Below are positions 24,888 to 33,083 of a stretch of 64,000 nt of DNA, piece by piece. Location of the stretch: contig JADJJK010000006.1 of NCBI GenBank assembly GCA_016706545.1, positions 1-64,000 on the forward strand, given 5' to 3'. The DNA is from Myxococcales bacterium. Lineage in GTDB: Bacteria; Myxococcota_A; Polyangia; Haliangiales; Haliangiaceae. Made by a program: the position numbers and the translations under genes. The notes beneath the pieces were generated by a model that was not told the origin of the DNA, searched no databases, and saw only the letters and a program-made list of their open reading frames with translations. The number at the start of each line of letters is the position of its first letter. The stretch's first letter is position 1.

Positions 24888-26456
24888 TCAGTATGCGTAG
24901 CGCAGGCCGAGATAGGCGTTGGAGTTGCGCTCGAACTGGCCGAACATCGTGTGCTGGTCGCGGCCGGCCAGCAGGTTGGCGCCGGCGAGCAGCGTCCAGT
25001 GATCGTCGACGGTGTAGGTCAGTCCAGCGCGCGCGAACGCATCTCCATCCGAGGGGCTGACGAACACGAACGCCGACAGCATGAGCCGCTGCCGCAGCGC
25101 CAGGTACGTCAGCCGGGTGGTGAGCACATGGCGCACTCGATCCGCCGCTGGCATGCCCGGCGGCAGCGATCCCAGATAGGAGCCGTGGTGCAGCATGGCC
25201 TCCACATAGTACTGCGCGCTCATCGACAGCTTCTGGGTGAGCTGCCGCTCATGGCCCAGGAGGCCGCGCAGCTCGCTGTTGCGGGTCAGCGGATCCTTGC
25301 CGCGGCGGTCCTCGCTGGAGTCGTAGAACGCGGTCTCGACCTGCACCAGCCCGCCCAGCGCCGGGCCGCGCACGCTGGCGCCGTACACCGAGAGCTCGGG
25401 GAACAGCGCCGCGCCCGACGTTGGATCCGCGCCGCCGGGGCTCTTCCAGAAGCCGCGGTAGGCGTAGCCGGCCAGCTCCCAGGACCCCACGTTGCGAAAC
25501 AGCCGCGCCGCGAGCTCGCCGTCCTCGACCCAGCGGTCCGGCGCGGCCAGGTTCATCGGGTCATCCTGGCCAGCCAGGCGCGCCTGCATCGGGTCCCACG
25601 ATGACAGCCGGTCACGCAGGGGCAGCCGGTCGGCGTCAAAGCGCGGCGTGATCACCAGATCGAGCCCGGCGGCGTCGGTGTACGCCGCCAGCTTGATCGC
25701 GTCGCTTGGCGCCTTGAGGTACTCGTCGTGCCGGCCGATCAGGAACGCGGTCCAGTCCTTGGGGAACAGGTCATTGAGGAACACCAGATCCCCGGTGCCC
25801 CAGGTCAACGTCTGGCGACCCGCGCGCACGTCGAGCCAGCTCGTGGGGCTGACGGTCAGCGCGGCGGTGCGTAGATCCACCACGCCTGCGCCTGACTCGA
25901 GCTTGGGCTCGAGGCCGTCCATCAGCCCGTCGCCCACCGCGTCCACGGTGAGCTGGGCGATCGCGGACCACGGCCGCCAGGCCTTGCTGAGATCGAGCTG
26001 TACTCGCGCCTCGCCGAGCGACATCCGGCGCTCCAGCGGATCGTCCAGGAGCCGCGAGCCAGCTCGCAGATCGACGATGGCGCGCCACTCGAGCGGCAAG
26101 GAGGACGAGCCCTTCGCCGCCGAGCTGGCGGGCTCGTCCTCGCCAAGGCCCGCGGGCAGGCCGGGCTCGTCGCTGCCGGCGTCGCTGGGGTCGCCGGCGT
26201 CGCTGGGGTCGCCGGCGTCGAGGCCCGCGGGCAGGCCGGGCTCGTCGGCGTCGGCGGGCGGGCTGGCGTCGGCAGGCGGGGTGGCGTCGGCGGGCGGGGT
26301 GGCGTCGGCGGGCGGGGTGGCGTCGGCGGGCGGGGCTTCGCCCGCAGGCGGGGCGGCCACCGGCTGCGTCTTGGGAGCGGCAGCCGGCATCGGCCAGGCC
26401 CACGCGGGGCTGGCCACCGCGAGGAGCAAACAGGACAGCAGCGAGGGAGTACGCAC
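24888..26456 (-). CDS. DUF1302-like outer-membrane beta-barrel
   Basis: A signal peptide (LLLAVASPAWAWP) is followed by a long Pro/Ala/Asp-rich region with PPADAT repeats (~residues 45-75) and by a ~400-residue barrel of alternating strands ending in aromatic YLGLRYAY, the usual outer-membrane C-terminus. The motif WLDVRAGRQTLTWGTGDLVFLNDLFPKD fits the DUF1302/alginate-export-like group. Third gene after the RND pump and LolA-like protein, so probably the outer-membrane part of the same lipid or hydrophobe export system. Confidence 0.8.
   Translation of the reverse strand: MRTPSLLSCLLLAVASPAWAWPMPAAAPKTQPVAAPPAGEAPPADATPPADATPPADATPPADASPPADADEPGLPAGLDAGDPSDAGDPSDAGSDEPGLPAGLGEDEPASSAAKGSSSLPLEWRAIVDLRAGSRLLDDPLERRMSLGEARVQLDLSKAWRPWSAIAQLTVDAVGDGLMDGLEPKLESGAGVVDLRTAALTVSPTSWLDVRAGRQTLTWGTGDLVFLNDLFPKDWTAFLIGRHDEYLKAPSDAIKLAAYTDAAGLDLVITPRFDADRLPLRDRLSSWDPMQARLAGQDDPMNLAAPDRWVEDGELAARLFRNVGSWELAGYAYRGFWKSPGGADPTSGAALFPELSVYGASVRGPALGGLVQVETAFYDSSEDRRGKDPLTRNSELRGLLGHERQLTQKLSMSAQYYVEAMLHHGSYLGSLPPGMPAADRVRHVLTTRLTYLALRQRLMLSAFVFVSPSDGDAFARAGLTYTVDDHWTLLAGANLLAGRDQHTMFGQFERNSNAYLGLRYAY
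26265..26336. repeat. 18-bp repeat coding PPADAT
   Basis: Four 18-bp units close to GGCGTCGGCGGGCGGGGT encode PPADAT in the periplasmic linker of the barrel protein. Multiples of three keep the frame. Confidence 0.85.
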
Positions 26457-26461
26457 CGAGG

Positions 26462-27265
26462 CTACTTGATGAACTTGATCGGCGCGCGGCGCAAGTATCG
26501 CTCGGTGAAGATGTCATCAGGCAGCTTCAGATCGTATTCGATATTGCTGTACTCGATGGTGGTCTTGCTGCCGGAGGCGCGGTCTTCCATGGTGGTGCGG
26601 ACGGGCGTCGGGTAGCCCTGGATCTTCTCCACCTTGTCCACCGTCATCACCCGGATGATCTCGCCCTTGTCGTTGTAGTACTCCACCTTGGTCGGCAAGA
26701 ACGTCGTCAGGTGAACGTACATGACGTAGCGGGCGAAGTTGACCTTGTCGCGACTGCGGGGCACGTGCTCGAGGACGTAGTAGCTCTTGGTGGTCTTGGT
26801 GAGCTTGTGCGTGTCCTCGGTGAGGCCGCGCCCCGACACGTCTTCATAGACGAAGTCAGAGCCGACGAAGCTCGTGCGCTTGTCCGCCGCGGCGATGCGC
26901 TTCACCAGATCCAGGCCGGGCAGGTATAGCCAGCGGTCGTCGTCGCCGCTGACCTTCTTGTGGACCATGAACACGGTCTTGGCCACGTCGGCGGGACCGT
27001 GGAAGTAGACGTAGTATTGCTGATCTGCGTCCTTCTTCTCATCGCTGTTTCTTCGCAGGATGGTGAGCTCTCGCTCTCGCTTGCGGCCTTGCTTGTCGGT
27101 GATGGTCATCTTGACCCGCGCGCGCCCGTCCTTGCCCTGGTAGTACGCGGCGTGGTTGGTGCGGGCGATGATCTCGTCGAGCGTGGGCTCGGCGGCGCTG
27201 GCCTGGCCGGCGGCCCCGCAGAGGAGCAAGGTGAGCGAGAGAGAGACGAGCGTGGAACGCATCAT
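26462..27265 (-). CDS. Periplasmic LolA-like (outer-membrane lipoprotein-sorting) protein
   Basis: Signal peptide (LTLLLCGAAGQASAAEP), then a LolA/LolB-like concave beta-sheet domain of the type annotated outer membrane lipoprotein-sorting protein. Conserved pieces include RVKMTITDKQGRKRERELTI, FMVHKKVSGDDDRWLYLPGL and FVGSDFVYEDVSGR. Such proteins accompany RND exporters and are thought to ferry lipids across the periplasm. It starts 7 bp after the RND stop with GAGG in the overlap zone, and ends 5 bp before the barrel gene. Confidence 0.88.
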   Translation of the reverse strand: MMRSTLVSLSLTLLLCGAAGQASAAEPTLDEIIARTNHAAYYQGKDGRARVKMTITDKQGRKRERELTILRRNSDEKKDADQQYYVYFHGPADVAKTVFMVHKKVSGDDDRWLYLPGLDLVKRIAAADKRTSFVGSDFVYEDVSGRGLTEDTHKLTKTTKSYYVLEHVPRSRDKVNFARYVMYVHLTTFLPTKVEYYNDKGEIIRVMTVDKVEKIQGYPTPVRTTMEDRASGSKTTIEYSNIEYDLKLPDDIFTERYLRRAPIKFIK

Positions 27266-27272
27266 GAAGACC

Positions 27273-30188
27273 TCACGATTTCTTGGGGCTACCGGTAAAT
27301 AGCACGCGCTGGAGCACCGCGATGAGCGCAGGCAAGAGCGCCAGCGAGGCGGCGCCTGCCAGGAGCAAGATCGCCGCGATCAAGATGCCCACGGTCTGAT
27401 ATGGCACGAGCGGCGCCAGCAGCAGGGGCAGAAAGCCAACGCCGATGACGATGATGTTGCGGGCGATCGCGCGGGCCGGCTCGCCGAACATCTCGGCCCG
27501 GGCCAGATCCCACGAGCCATGTAGCCGTACCAGGTCCCGCGCGCGCGCGATGAAGTGGATGGCGTAGTCCACCGCGAGCCCGAGGCTCAGCGAGGACAGC
27601 ACCGCCACCGGCATGTCGTAGTCCTTGCCGATGAGCCCGATGACGCCATAGACCACGGCCACGGTGAGGGTGAGCGGGATCATGCTGAGGATCCCCCACA
27701 ACACCGACCGGAACAGGAACACCATCATCAGCAGCACCATGACGAAGCTGCCGGCGAAAGAGTTCAACATTCCCGACACCATCTTGTCCTGCCACACGAC
27801 ATTGATGTAGGTGAGGCCAAACCACTCAGGATGCGAGAGCTTCACTGGCGCGGGATGTGCCGCCAGGTAGGATGCTGCGGCCTTGGTCACAGCCTCCATG
27901 TCGCGGTTGTCGCCGCTCCTTAGCTGGACCCAGATGGCCACGCGCTGGTAGTCGGGCGTCACGAAGTGCCAGAGCAGGTCCTTGCGGTGGCTCGACAGGA
28001 ACTGATCGAGCGACTGCGCCACGATGGTCGCGGTGGCCGGGATCCGGTAGTCGGCGTCGGCGCCGCTCACCAGGTCCCGGTGGACCGTGCGCACGATGTC
28101 CGCGATGGAGTTCGACTTGCCCACCGCGGGCTGCTCGCCCAGGTGGCGCTGCAGGCCCTCGAGGTACGCCAGCAGCTCCGGCTGCTTCCAGACCTCGTCC
28201 GATTGCTCGAGCGTGCCAAGGAACGTGGCCACCGGGCGTCGCGCCGGATCTTCGCTGGGCCCAAGCTTCGTGGTCAGCGCCGCGCGGAAGGCCTCCGCGC
28301 TGGCAGGGCCGCTCGCGGTGACCGCGGTGACCGCGGCCAGCGCGTCGCTGATCGCCGCGTCCACGGCGGTGGATCGCGCATGTACGCGGGCCGCGAGCGC
28401 GGTGGCGAAGGCGCCGGCGTCGCTGCTGGCGGCGTTGCTGGCATCGCTGCTGGCGGCGTTGCCGGCCTCGCTCTCCAGCGCCTCGAACGCCTCGCCCAGC
28501 ACGTCGAGGCCAGCGTCGGCTGCGGCGCGCAGCGCCGGGGAGGTGGCCTTGGTCCGGGTCTGGCGCAGCGCCTGCTCCTGCTGCTCGATGAGCTGCGCTG
28601 GCGCGGCGGCGGGGTCCTTGCCCAGCGCCTTGCCCAGCGCCGCGAGCTCGTCGCGGATGGCGCCGCGGAAGCCGTCGAGCTGCTTGCCCACCTCCGCGCC
28701 GTAGCTCGCGGCCTGATAGGGCGCGGGCTCGTGGGTCAGCGCCAGGAACGCATCGTAAGTTCCGCCGAAGTGGGCGTTGAGCTCGCGGTCGGCGACGCGG
28801 ATCGGGTGGTCGGCTTCGAACCAGCGCGTGGGGTTGTCGTTGATCTTGATCCGGGTCATGCCGAACACGGCCCCGCCCAGCGCCAGCGCCGCCACCACCA
28901 AGACCAGGCGCGCCCGCCGGTGGGTCATGCGATCGAGCCAGACATAACCTCGGTCTTCTTGGTCGCTGCCGCTGCGCGCCTTCATCCCGAACTTGGCCAG
29001 CCGCTCATCGGACAGCAAGATCAGGTACGCCGGGACGAACAAGATCGTCCACACCCAGGCCAGCATCACGCCGATGGCCACGAAGACGCCGAACACCTGC
29101 ACCGGCGGGATCGGGGTCATGGCCAGCGAGCCAAAGCCGGCGGCGGTGGTGAGCGAGGTGAACAGCATGGGCGTGAACAGGTGCTTCATCACCGAGCCCA
29201 CCTGCGCCTTGCGGTCCTTCTTGGGGTCGTATCGATCAAAGAAGTCCGAGATGATATGGACGGCGTCGAGCACCGCGATCGGCATGATGAAGATCGGGAT
29301 CATCGAGCTCATGATGTGGATGGTGTGGCCGGTGGCCACCAGCAGCCCCATCGTCGCCAGCACCGCGACCATGGCGATGATCATCGGCGAGAAGATCACG
29401 ACGATGTGGCGGAAGAAGAGCCACATCAGGCCGAAGATGACCAGCATCGCCAGCGGCGCGGAGATCGCCATCTGCACGAACATCTCCACGCCGAAGGTCT
29501 CCTCGGCGATGGGCAGGCCGGCGATGTGGATGTGATCGTCGCCGCGGTCGAGCGTGGCGATGAGCTTCTGCAGCTCGCTCGAGACGTCGTGCGCGAACGA
29601 CTTCTTGGTGAGCGGCAGGTACAGCACCAGGGCCTTGCCGTCCTCCGCGAACAGGGTGCCGCGCAGAAACGGGATGCGCTCCGCGGCGGTCCGGATGGCG
29701 GCCGCCTCTGTCTCGGTCCTGGGCGGCGTGGCCATCAGCCAGTCGAAGGAGACCTCGCCTGGGCCCGTGTTCCGCATCCGATCCACGGTGGACAGCGACA
29801 GCACATCCGGGGTCACCACGCCGGGCAGGTTCTTGGCGGCCTCCGTGAGGCGGTGCAGGTTGGTGAGCGTCTTGACGTTGAACGCGCCGGCTGGGTGGCG
29901 CTCGTTGACGAGACCCACCACCACCGCGTCGTGCAGGCCGAACCGCTGCTTGGCCTCATCGTGGTAGACGCGCGCCGGCTCGTGTCGCTCCAGCATGTTC
30001 TCTGGATCGACGTCGATGGTGATCTTGGACAGCGGCCCCAGGCCGCCGGGCACGAGCGTGGGCAGCACCGCCACCAGCACGGTGACGAGCGTGGAGCCGA
30101 GCATCAGCCACAGCACCTGGCGCGGGCGCTTCATTGCCCAGTCGATCCAGGTGTGCCCGATGTTGGGGGGCGGCAGGTGGTCGCTCAT
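27273..30188 (-). CDS. RND-superfamily exporter (MMPL/SSD type)
   Basis: 971 aa with two halves, each with one N-terminal TM helix, a large periplasmic loop and five TM helices. Typical residues include LDAVHIISDFFDRYD (first half) and LSLGLAVDYAIHFIARARD (second half), the proton-relay/SSD signature. The second periplasmic loop carries an Ala-rich coiled-coil-like insertion (~residues 560-660). Members export hydrophobic lipids such as hopanoids or carotenoids. First gene of the operon RND - LolA-like - barrel. Substrate unknown. Confidence 0.93.
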   Translation of the reverse strand: MSDHLPPPNIGHTWIDWAMKRPRQVLWLMLGSTLVTVLVAVLPTLVPGGLGPLSKITIDVDPENMLERHEPARVYHDEAKQRFGLHDAVVVGLVNERHPAGAFNVKTLTNLHRLTEAAKNLPGVVTPDVLSLSTVDRMRNTGPGEVSFDWLMATPPRTETEAAAIRTAAERIPFLRGTLFAEDGKALVLYLPLTKKSFAHDVSSELQKLIATLDRGDDHIHIAGLPIAEETFGVEMFVQMAISAPLAMLVIFGLMWLFFRHIVVIFSPMIIAMVAVLATMGLLVATGHTIHIMSSMIPIFIMPIAVLDAVHIISDFFDRYDPKKDRKAQVGSVMKHLFTPMLFTSLTTAAGFGSLAMTPIPPVQVFGVFVAIGVMLAWVWTILFVPAYLILLSDERLAKFGMKARSGSDQEDRGYVWLDRMTHRRARLVLVVAALALGGAVFGMTRIKINDNPTRWFEADHPIRVADRELNAHFGGTYDAFLALTHEPAPYQAASYGAEVGKQLDGFRGAIRDELAALGKALGKDPAAAPAQLIEQQEQALRQTRTKATSPALRAAADAGLDVLGEAFEALESEAGNAASSDASNAASSDAGAFATALAARVHARSTAVDAAISDALAAVTAVTASGPASAEAFRAALTTKLGPSEDPARRPVATFLGTLEQSDEVWKQPELLAYLEGLQRHLGEQPAVGKSNSIADIVRTVHRDLVSGADADYRIPATATIVAQSLDQFLSSHRKDLLWHFVTPDYQRVAIWVQLRSGDNRDMEAVTKAAASYLAAHPAPVKLSHPEWFGLTYINVVWQDKMVSGMLNSFAGSFVMVLLMMVFLFRSVLWGILSMIPLTLTVAVVYGVIGLIGKDYDMPVAVLSSLSLGLAVDYAIHFIARARDLVRLHGSWDLARAEMFGEPARAIARNIIVIGVGFLPLLLAPLVPYQTVGILIAAILLLAGAASLALLPALIAVLQRVLFTGSPKKS

Positions 30189-30488
30189 GGCGCCCCCTCC
30201 CCGGTGAGGGGCCCGCGCACCCTCGATGATTGTCTCTGCCAGCTACCACGCTCAAAAGGCCGTTTCACGCGGCTATCTTAGTCAGCGCGAGCGGGACCAC
30301 AAGGAAGCGAGCCGCCGCTGCGCGACGCGCGCGACGAGGCGCCACAGCAAGGCCAGTACAGCACCGCCGCTGCGCGCGCCGCATGTGGGGCATGTGGGGA
30401 AGGATGCGCGGTGCGCAGCGAAAGCGTAAGCGCTGTCATGCTGTCCTGTTGCAGAGAGCCCCGGAGCAGGGGCGATGGCTCGATCTGC
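30189..30488. other. Intergenic region upstream of RND operon
   Basis: 300 bp with no supported gene. It should contain the leftward promoter of the RND operon and the 3' end of the esterase gene region. I saw no strong dyad, tandem repeat or terminator. Confidence 0.5.
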
Positions 30489-31952
30489 TCAGTTGCAGTC
30501 GATGAGATCTCCCGGCGCCTGCACCACCTGGGTGGGCGCGCCCGCGGCGCGCCACGCGGTGAAGATGTCGAACATCGTCTTGCGCACGCCGCCGACTCCG
30601 ATGGTGACCCCGTAGACGCTGGAGTTGGCCGAGATGGTCTCGTGCTTGGGGCAGTTTGGGCCATACAGCGCGGGCAGGGTCATCGCGCTGCGCTCCTCCG
30701 CGACGGTGAGCGAGCCGTGCAGCGCGAGCTGCGCGCGCACCAGCTCGGTGAACAGCGCCAGCGTCATCGGCCCGCGCCCCGGCACCGAGACGCCGCTGTC
30801 GATGGAGTTTCCGGAGATGAGCTGATCGACGAGGCCCATGCGAAGCAGCATCGGCGTGGTGATGTGGTGGCGGATGACGTGGTCGGTCTCGTCGCACTGC
30901 CAGAGGTTCTGCGGGTCGTTGGCCGCGTGCCAGGTCTCGCAGCTCTGGTCTCCGTGGCGGTCGAACATCGCGGTGCCATCGGTGACCAGGTCCTTCCAGG
31001 TGCAGAGCCCGTGCTGCAGGCACGCATCGGAGGTGCTCCAGTCGAGCGTCAGGCCGTCGGGCCCGAACGTGGAGTCGATGATGGCCCGGTACTCCAGGCA
31101 CCCCGCGCCCTGGCACGGGTTCTTGCTGCGCAGCAAGTCGCCGAGGTAGTCGGCGCTGTTGGCCACGCCGCCGCCGCCAGCCGACGCCCCCGCCAGGATG
31201 ACGGTCTTGGCGGTGTCCAGATCCGGCAGCGTGCCGCCGCCGACGAAGCGATAGTTCAGGGCGGCGGTGCCGTCGCGTCGCAGCATCTTCACCACCGCGT
31301 CGAGGACCGCGCGGCCGTTGAACTCGATCTGGAAGGACACCGCGGCCCCGGTGATCGGGTGATGGGACGCCACCGTCATCGGCCCGGTGGCGCCGCTCCA
31401 GGTGTCGCTCGTGCAGTAGCGGATGAACACGTGGTTCCAGGTCGCCATGGGGTTGGCAAGGCCCGCGCTGTTGTCCAGGATGCCATCGGCGCGGATGCCG
31501 TCCGTGGGCGCCTGGGCAGAGGACATGTGCGTGGTGCCAAAGTTGCTGTCCGTCGAGCACCAGCGGGCAGCGCAGCTATCGCCGGAGCGGCACCCGCCGC
31601 CGCCCTGGAGCTGGATCACCCAGCGCTCGCGGCCGGCGGCGGTGGAGCCTGGGCGGAAGTAGAACGTGGCCGGCGTGCCGTCATTGCAGCGCGCCAGCGG
31701 GAACAGCGCGGGATCCAGGTCCACGCGCTGCAGCTCCATGGCGCGCGTCAGGAGGCCCGCGGTGGAGGGCGCGCCGCAGTTGAGCGCCTGCGCGATGGTC
31801 GGCACCGCCAGCGCCTGCGCCTGCGCTGGAGCCGCGCCGCCGAGCGCCACGCGGGCGTCGTCGGGTTCGTTGCTTGGGGGAGCGCTCTCCAGGTCGCCGC
31901 AGGCGGTCGCGGCGACCAGGAAGGCACAGGCAGAGATCATGCGATGGGACAT
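30489..31952 (-). CDS. Secreted pectinacetylesterase/Notum-like lipoprotein esterase
   Basis: Signal with lipobox (LVAATAC), then an alpha/beta-hydrolase of the pectin acetylesterase/Notum type. Seen: the oxyanion-side GGGGCRSGDSCAARWC, the nucleophile elbow GASAGGGGVA (Ser), a downstream Asp region (DSTFGPD) and a C-terminal His (CPKHETISANS). Many Cys suggest disulfides. It probably removes acyl groups from polysaccharide or lipid outside the cell; the substrate is open. Monocistronic in appearance. Confidence 0.8.
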   Translation of the reverse strand: MSHRMISACAFLVAATACGDLESAPPSNEPDDARVALGGAAPAQAQALAVPTIAQALNCGAPSTAGLLTRAMELQRVDLDPALFPLARCNDGTPATFYFRPGSTAAGRERWVIQLQGGGGCRSGDSCAARWCSTDSNFGTTHMSSAQAPTDGIRADGILDNSAGLANPMATWNHVFIRYCTSDTWSGATGPMTVASHHPITGAAVSFQIEFNGRAVLDAVVKMLRRDGTAALNYRFVGGGTLPDLDTAKTVILAGASAGGGGVANSADYLGDLLRSKNPCQGAGCLEYRAIIDSTFGPDGLTLDWSTSDACLQHGLCTWKDLVTDGTAMFDRHGDQSCETWHAANDPQNLWQCDETDHVIRHHITTPMLLRMGLVDQLISGNSIDSGVSVPGRGPMTLALFTELVRAQLALHGSLTVAEERSAMTLPALYGPNCPKHETISANSSVYGVTIGVGGVRKTMFDIFTAWRAAGAPTQVVQAPGDLIDCN

Positions 31953-32097
31953 GCCGCGAGGAGATTCACGTCACGTGCCGCGGCAACTCGCTGAAGTCGC
32001 GGGTCCGCGCGCCGCGCGACGGGCGGGCGCGGCGCGGGCGCGCCGAATCGGCATGCCAATCTCGCCCCGCGGCACAGGTGGCGGCGGCGGGCCTGGG

Positions 32098-32970
32098 CTA
32101 CCAGGTGGCGCTGGCGCGCTGCGTGGCCGCGGTGGCCGCCGCGACGAACGGCGCGTAGAGCTCTCGCAGCATGGAGGTCGCCTGCGGCCCAGCGGTGGCC
32201 GGCGTCCCGGCGACGACCGGCGGCGCTGGCGCGTACTCCGCGTTGAGCGCGACCGCGCGGGCGTAGCCTTCGCCTCGCAGCTCGATGGCGAGCTGCAGGC
32301 CGAGATCGAGGCCCGCGCTTACCCCGGCGCCGGTGACCCGGCTACGGTCCAGCACCACGCGCTGATCGACGGGGATCGCGCCGGCGCCGCGCAGCACCTC
32401 CCGGGCGATCCAGTGGGTGGTGGCGCGGTAGCCTCGGAGCAGGCCAGCGGCGCCCAGCACCAGCGCGCCGGTGCAGACGCTGGTGACCCAGCGGGCCCGC
32501 GCGGCGCGATCGACGAGGAAGGCGAGGACCTCCGGGTCTTCCATGACGGCCAGCGTGCCTTGCGTGCCGCCGGGGACAAACAGCACCTCGACGTTGGCCG
32601 GGCAGTCCGCGAAGGTCGTGGTGGGGACGATCGAGAACCCGGTGTCGCACGGCACCGGCGCGCGGTCTTTCCACACCAGGTGGATCTCGACGTTCATGAG
32701 CGAAGCCAGCATCATCTGCGGGCCCACCAGGTCGAGCGCCGTCATCTTTGGATACGCGAGCATCGCGATCACCTGCGGCGGACCCGATGGCGCCGCCATC
32801 AGCGGATGCTCGTCATGCGCCCTGGGCGGAGGCGCGGCCTGCGGCGCGCTCGCGGTCGGCGCCAGCGCAGCCGGGCCCACGGCGCGAGGGGGCGCGGCGC
32901 AGCCGCTGAGCGACGCCGCGCCAAGGCCGATCCATTGCAGGGCTCTTCGCCGGTCGACAGAGGAGGTCAT
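32098..32970 (-). CDS. Exported DJ-1/PfpI (isonitrile hydratase-like) protein
   Basis: N-terminal DRRRALQWIGLGAASLSGCAA is a Tat-like lipoprotein signal. The following DJ-1/PfpI domain has YPKMTALDLVGPQMML, FVPGGTQGTL and the nucleophile elbow VTSVCTGALVLGAAGLL. These match isocyanide hydratase-type members, but those are cytoplasmic, so an exported version is unusual. ATG 32970 has AGGAGG-like bases before it (aggaggtcat on the plus strand is the complement of the start region), and the signal begins directly. Function is inferred from fold only. Confidence 0.82.
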   Translation of the reverse strand: MTSSVDRRRALQWIGLGAASLSGCAAPPRAVGPAALAPTASAPQAAPPPRAHDEHPLMAAPSGPPQVIAMLAYPKMTALDLVGPQMMLASLMNVEIHLVWKDRAPVPCDTGFSIVPTTTFADCPANVEVLFVPGGTQGTLAVMEDPEVLAFLVDRAARARWVTSVCTGALVLGAAGLLRGYRATTHWIAREVLRGAGAIPVDQRVVLDRSRVTGAGVSAGLDLGLQLAIELRGEGYARAVALNAEYAPAPPVVAGTPATAGPQATSMLRELYAPFVAAATAATQRASATW

Positions 32971-33083
32971 GGTCCGCCACCCTAGCGTGGGCGCGGCGAG
33001 CCCCGGCTGCGGTGGTTTTGCACAGGCGCGCGTCGCGCTCTCGCTGCCCAAGCGCGCGACGACGGCGTGACCAGTCGTTGCGG

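Noticed and set aside
27966..30281. A 771-codon plus-strand frame opposite the RND gene
   Set aside because: Composition is His/Arg/Gln-rich and non-globular, while the opposite strand encodes a full RND transporter.
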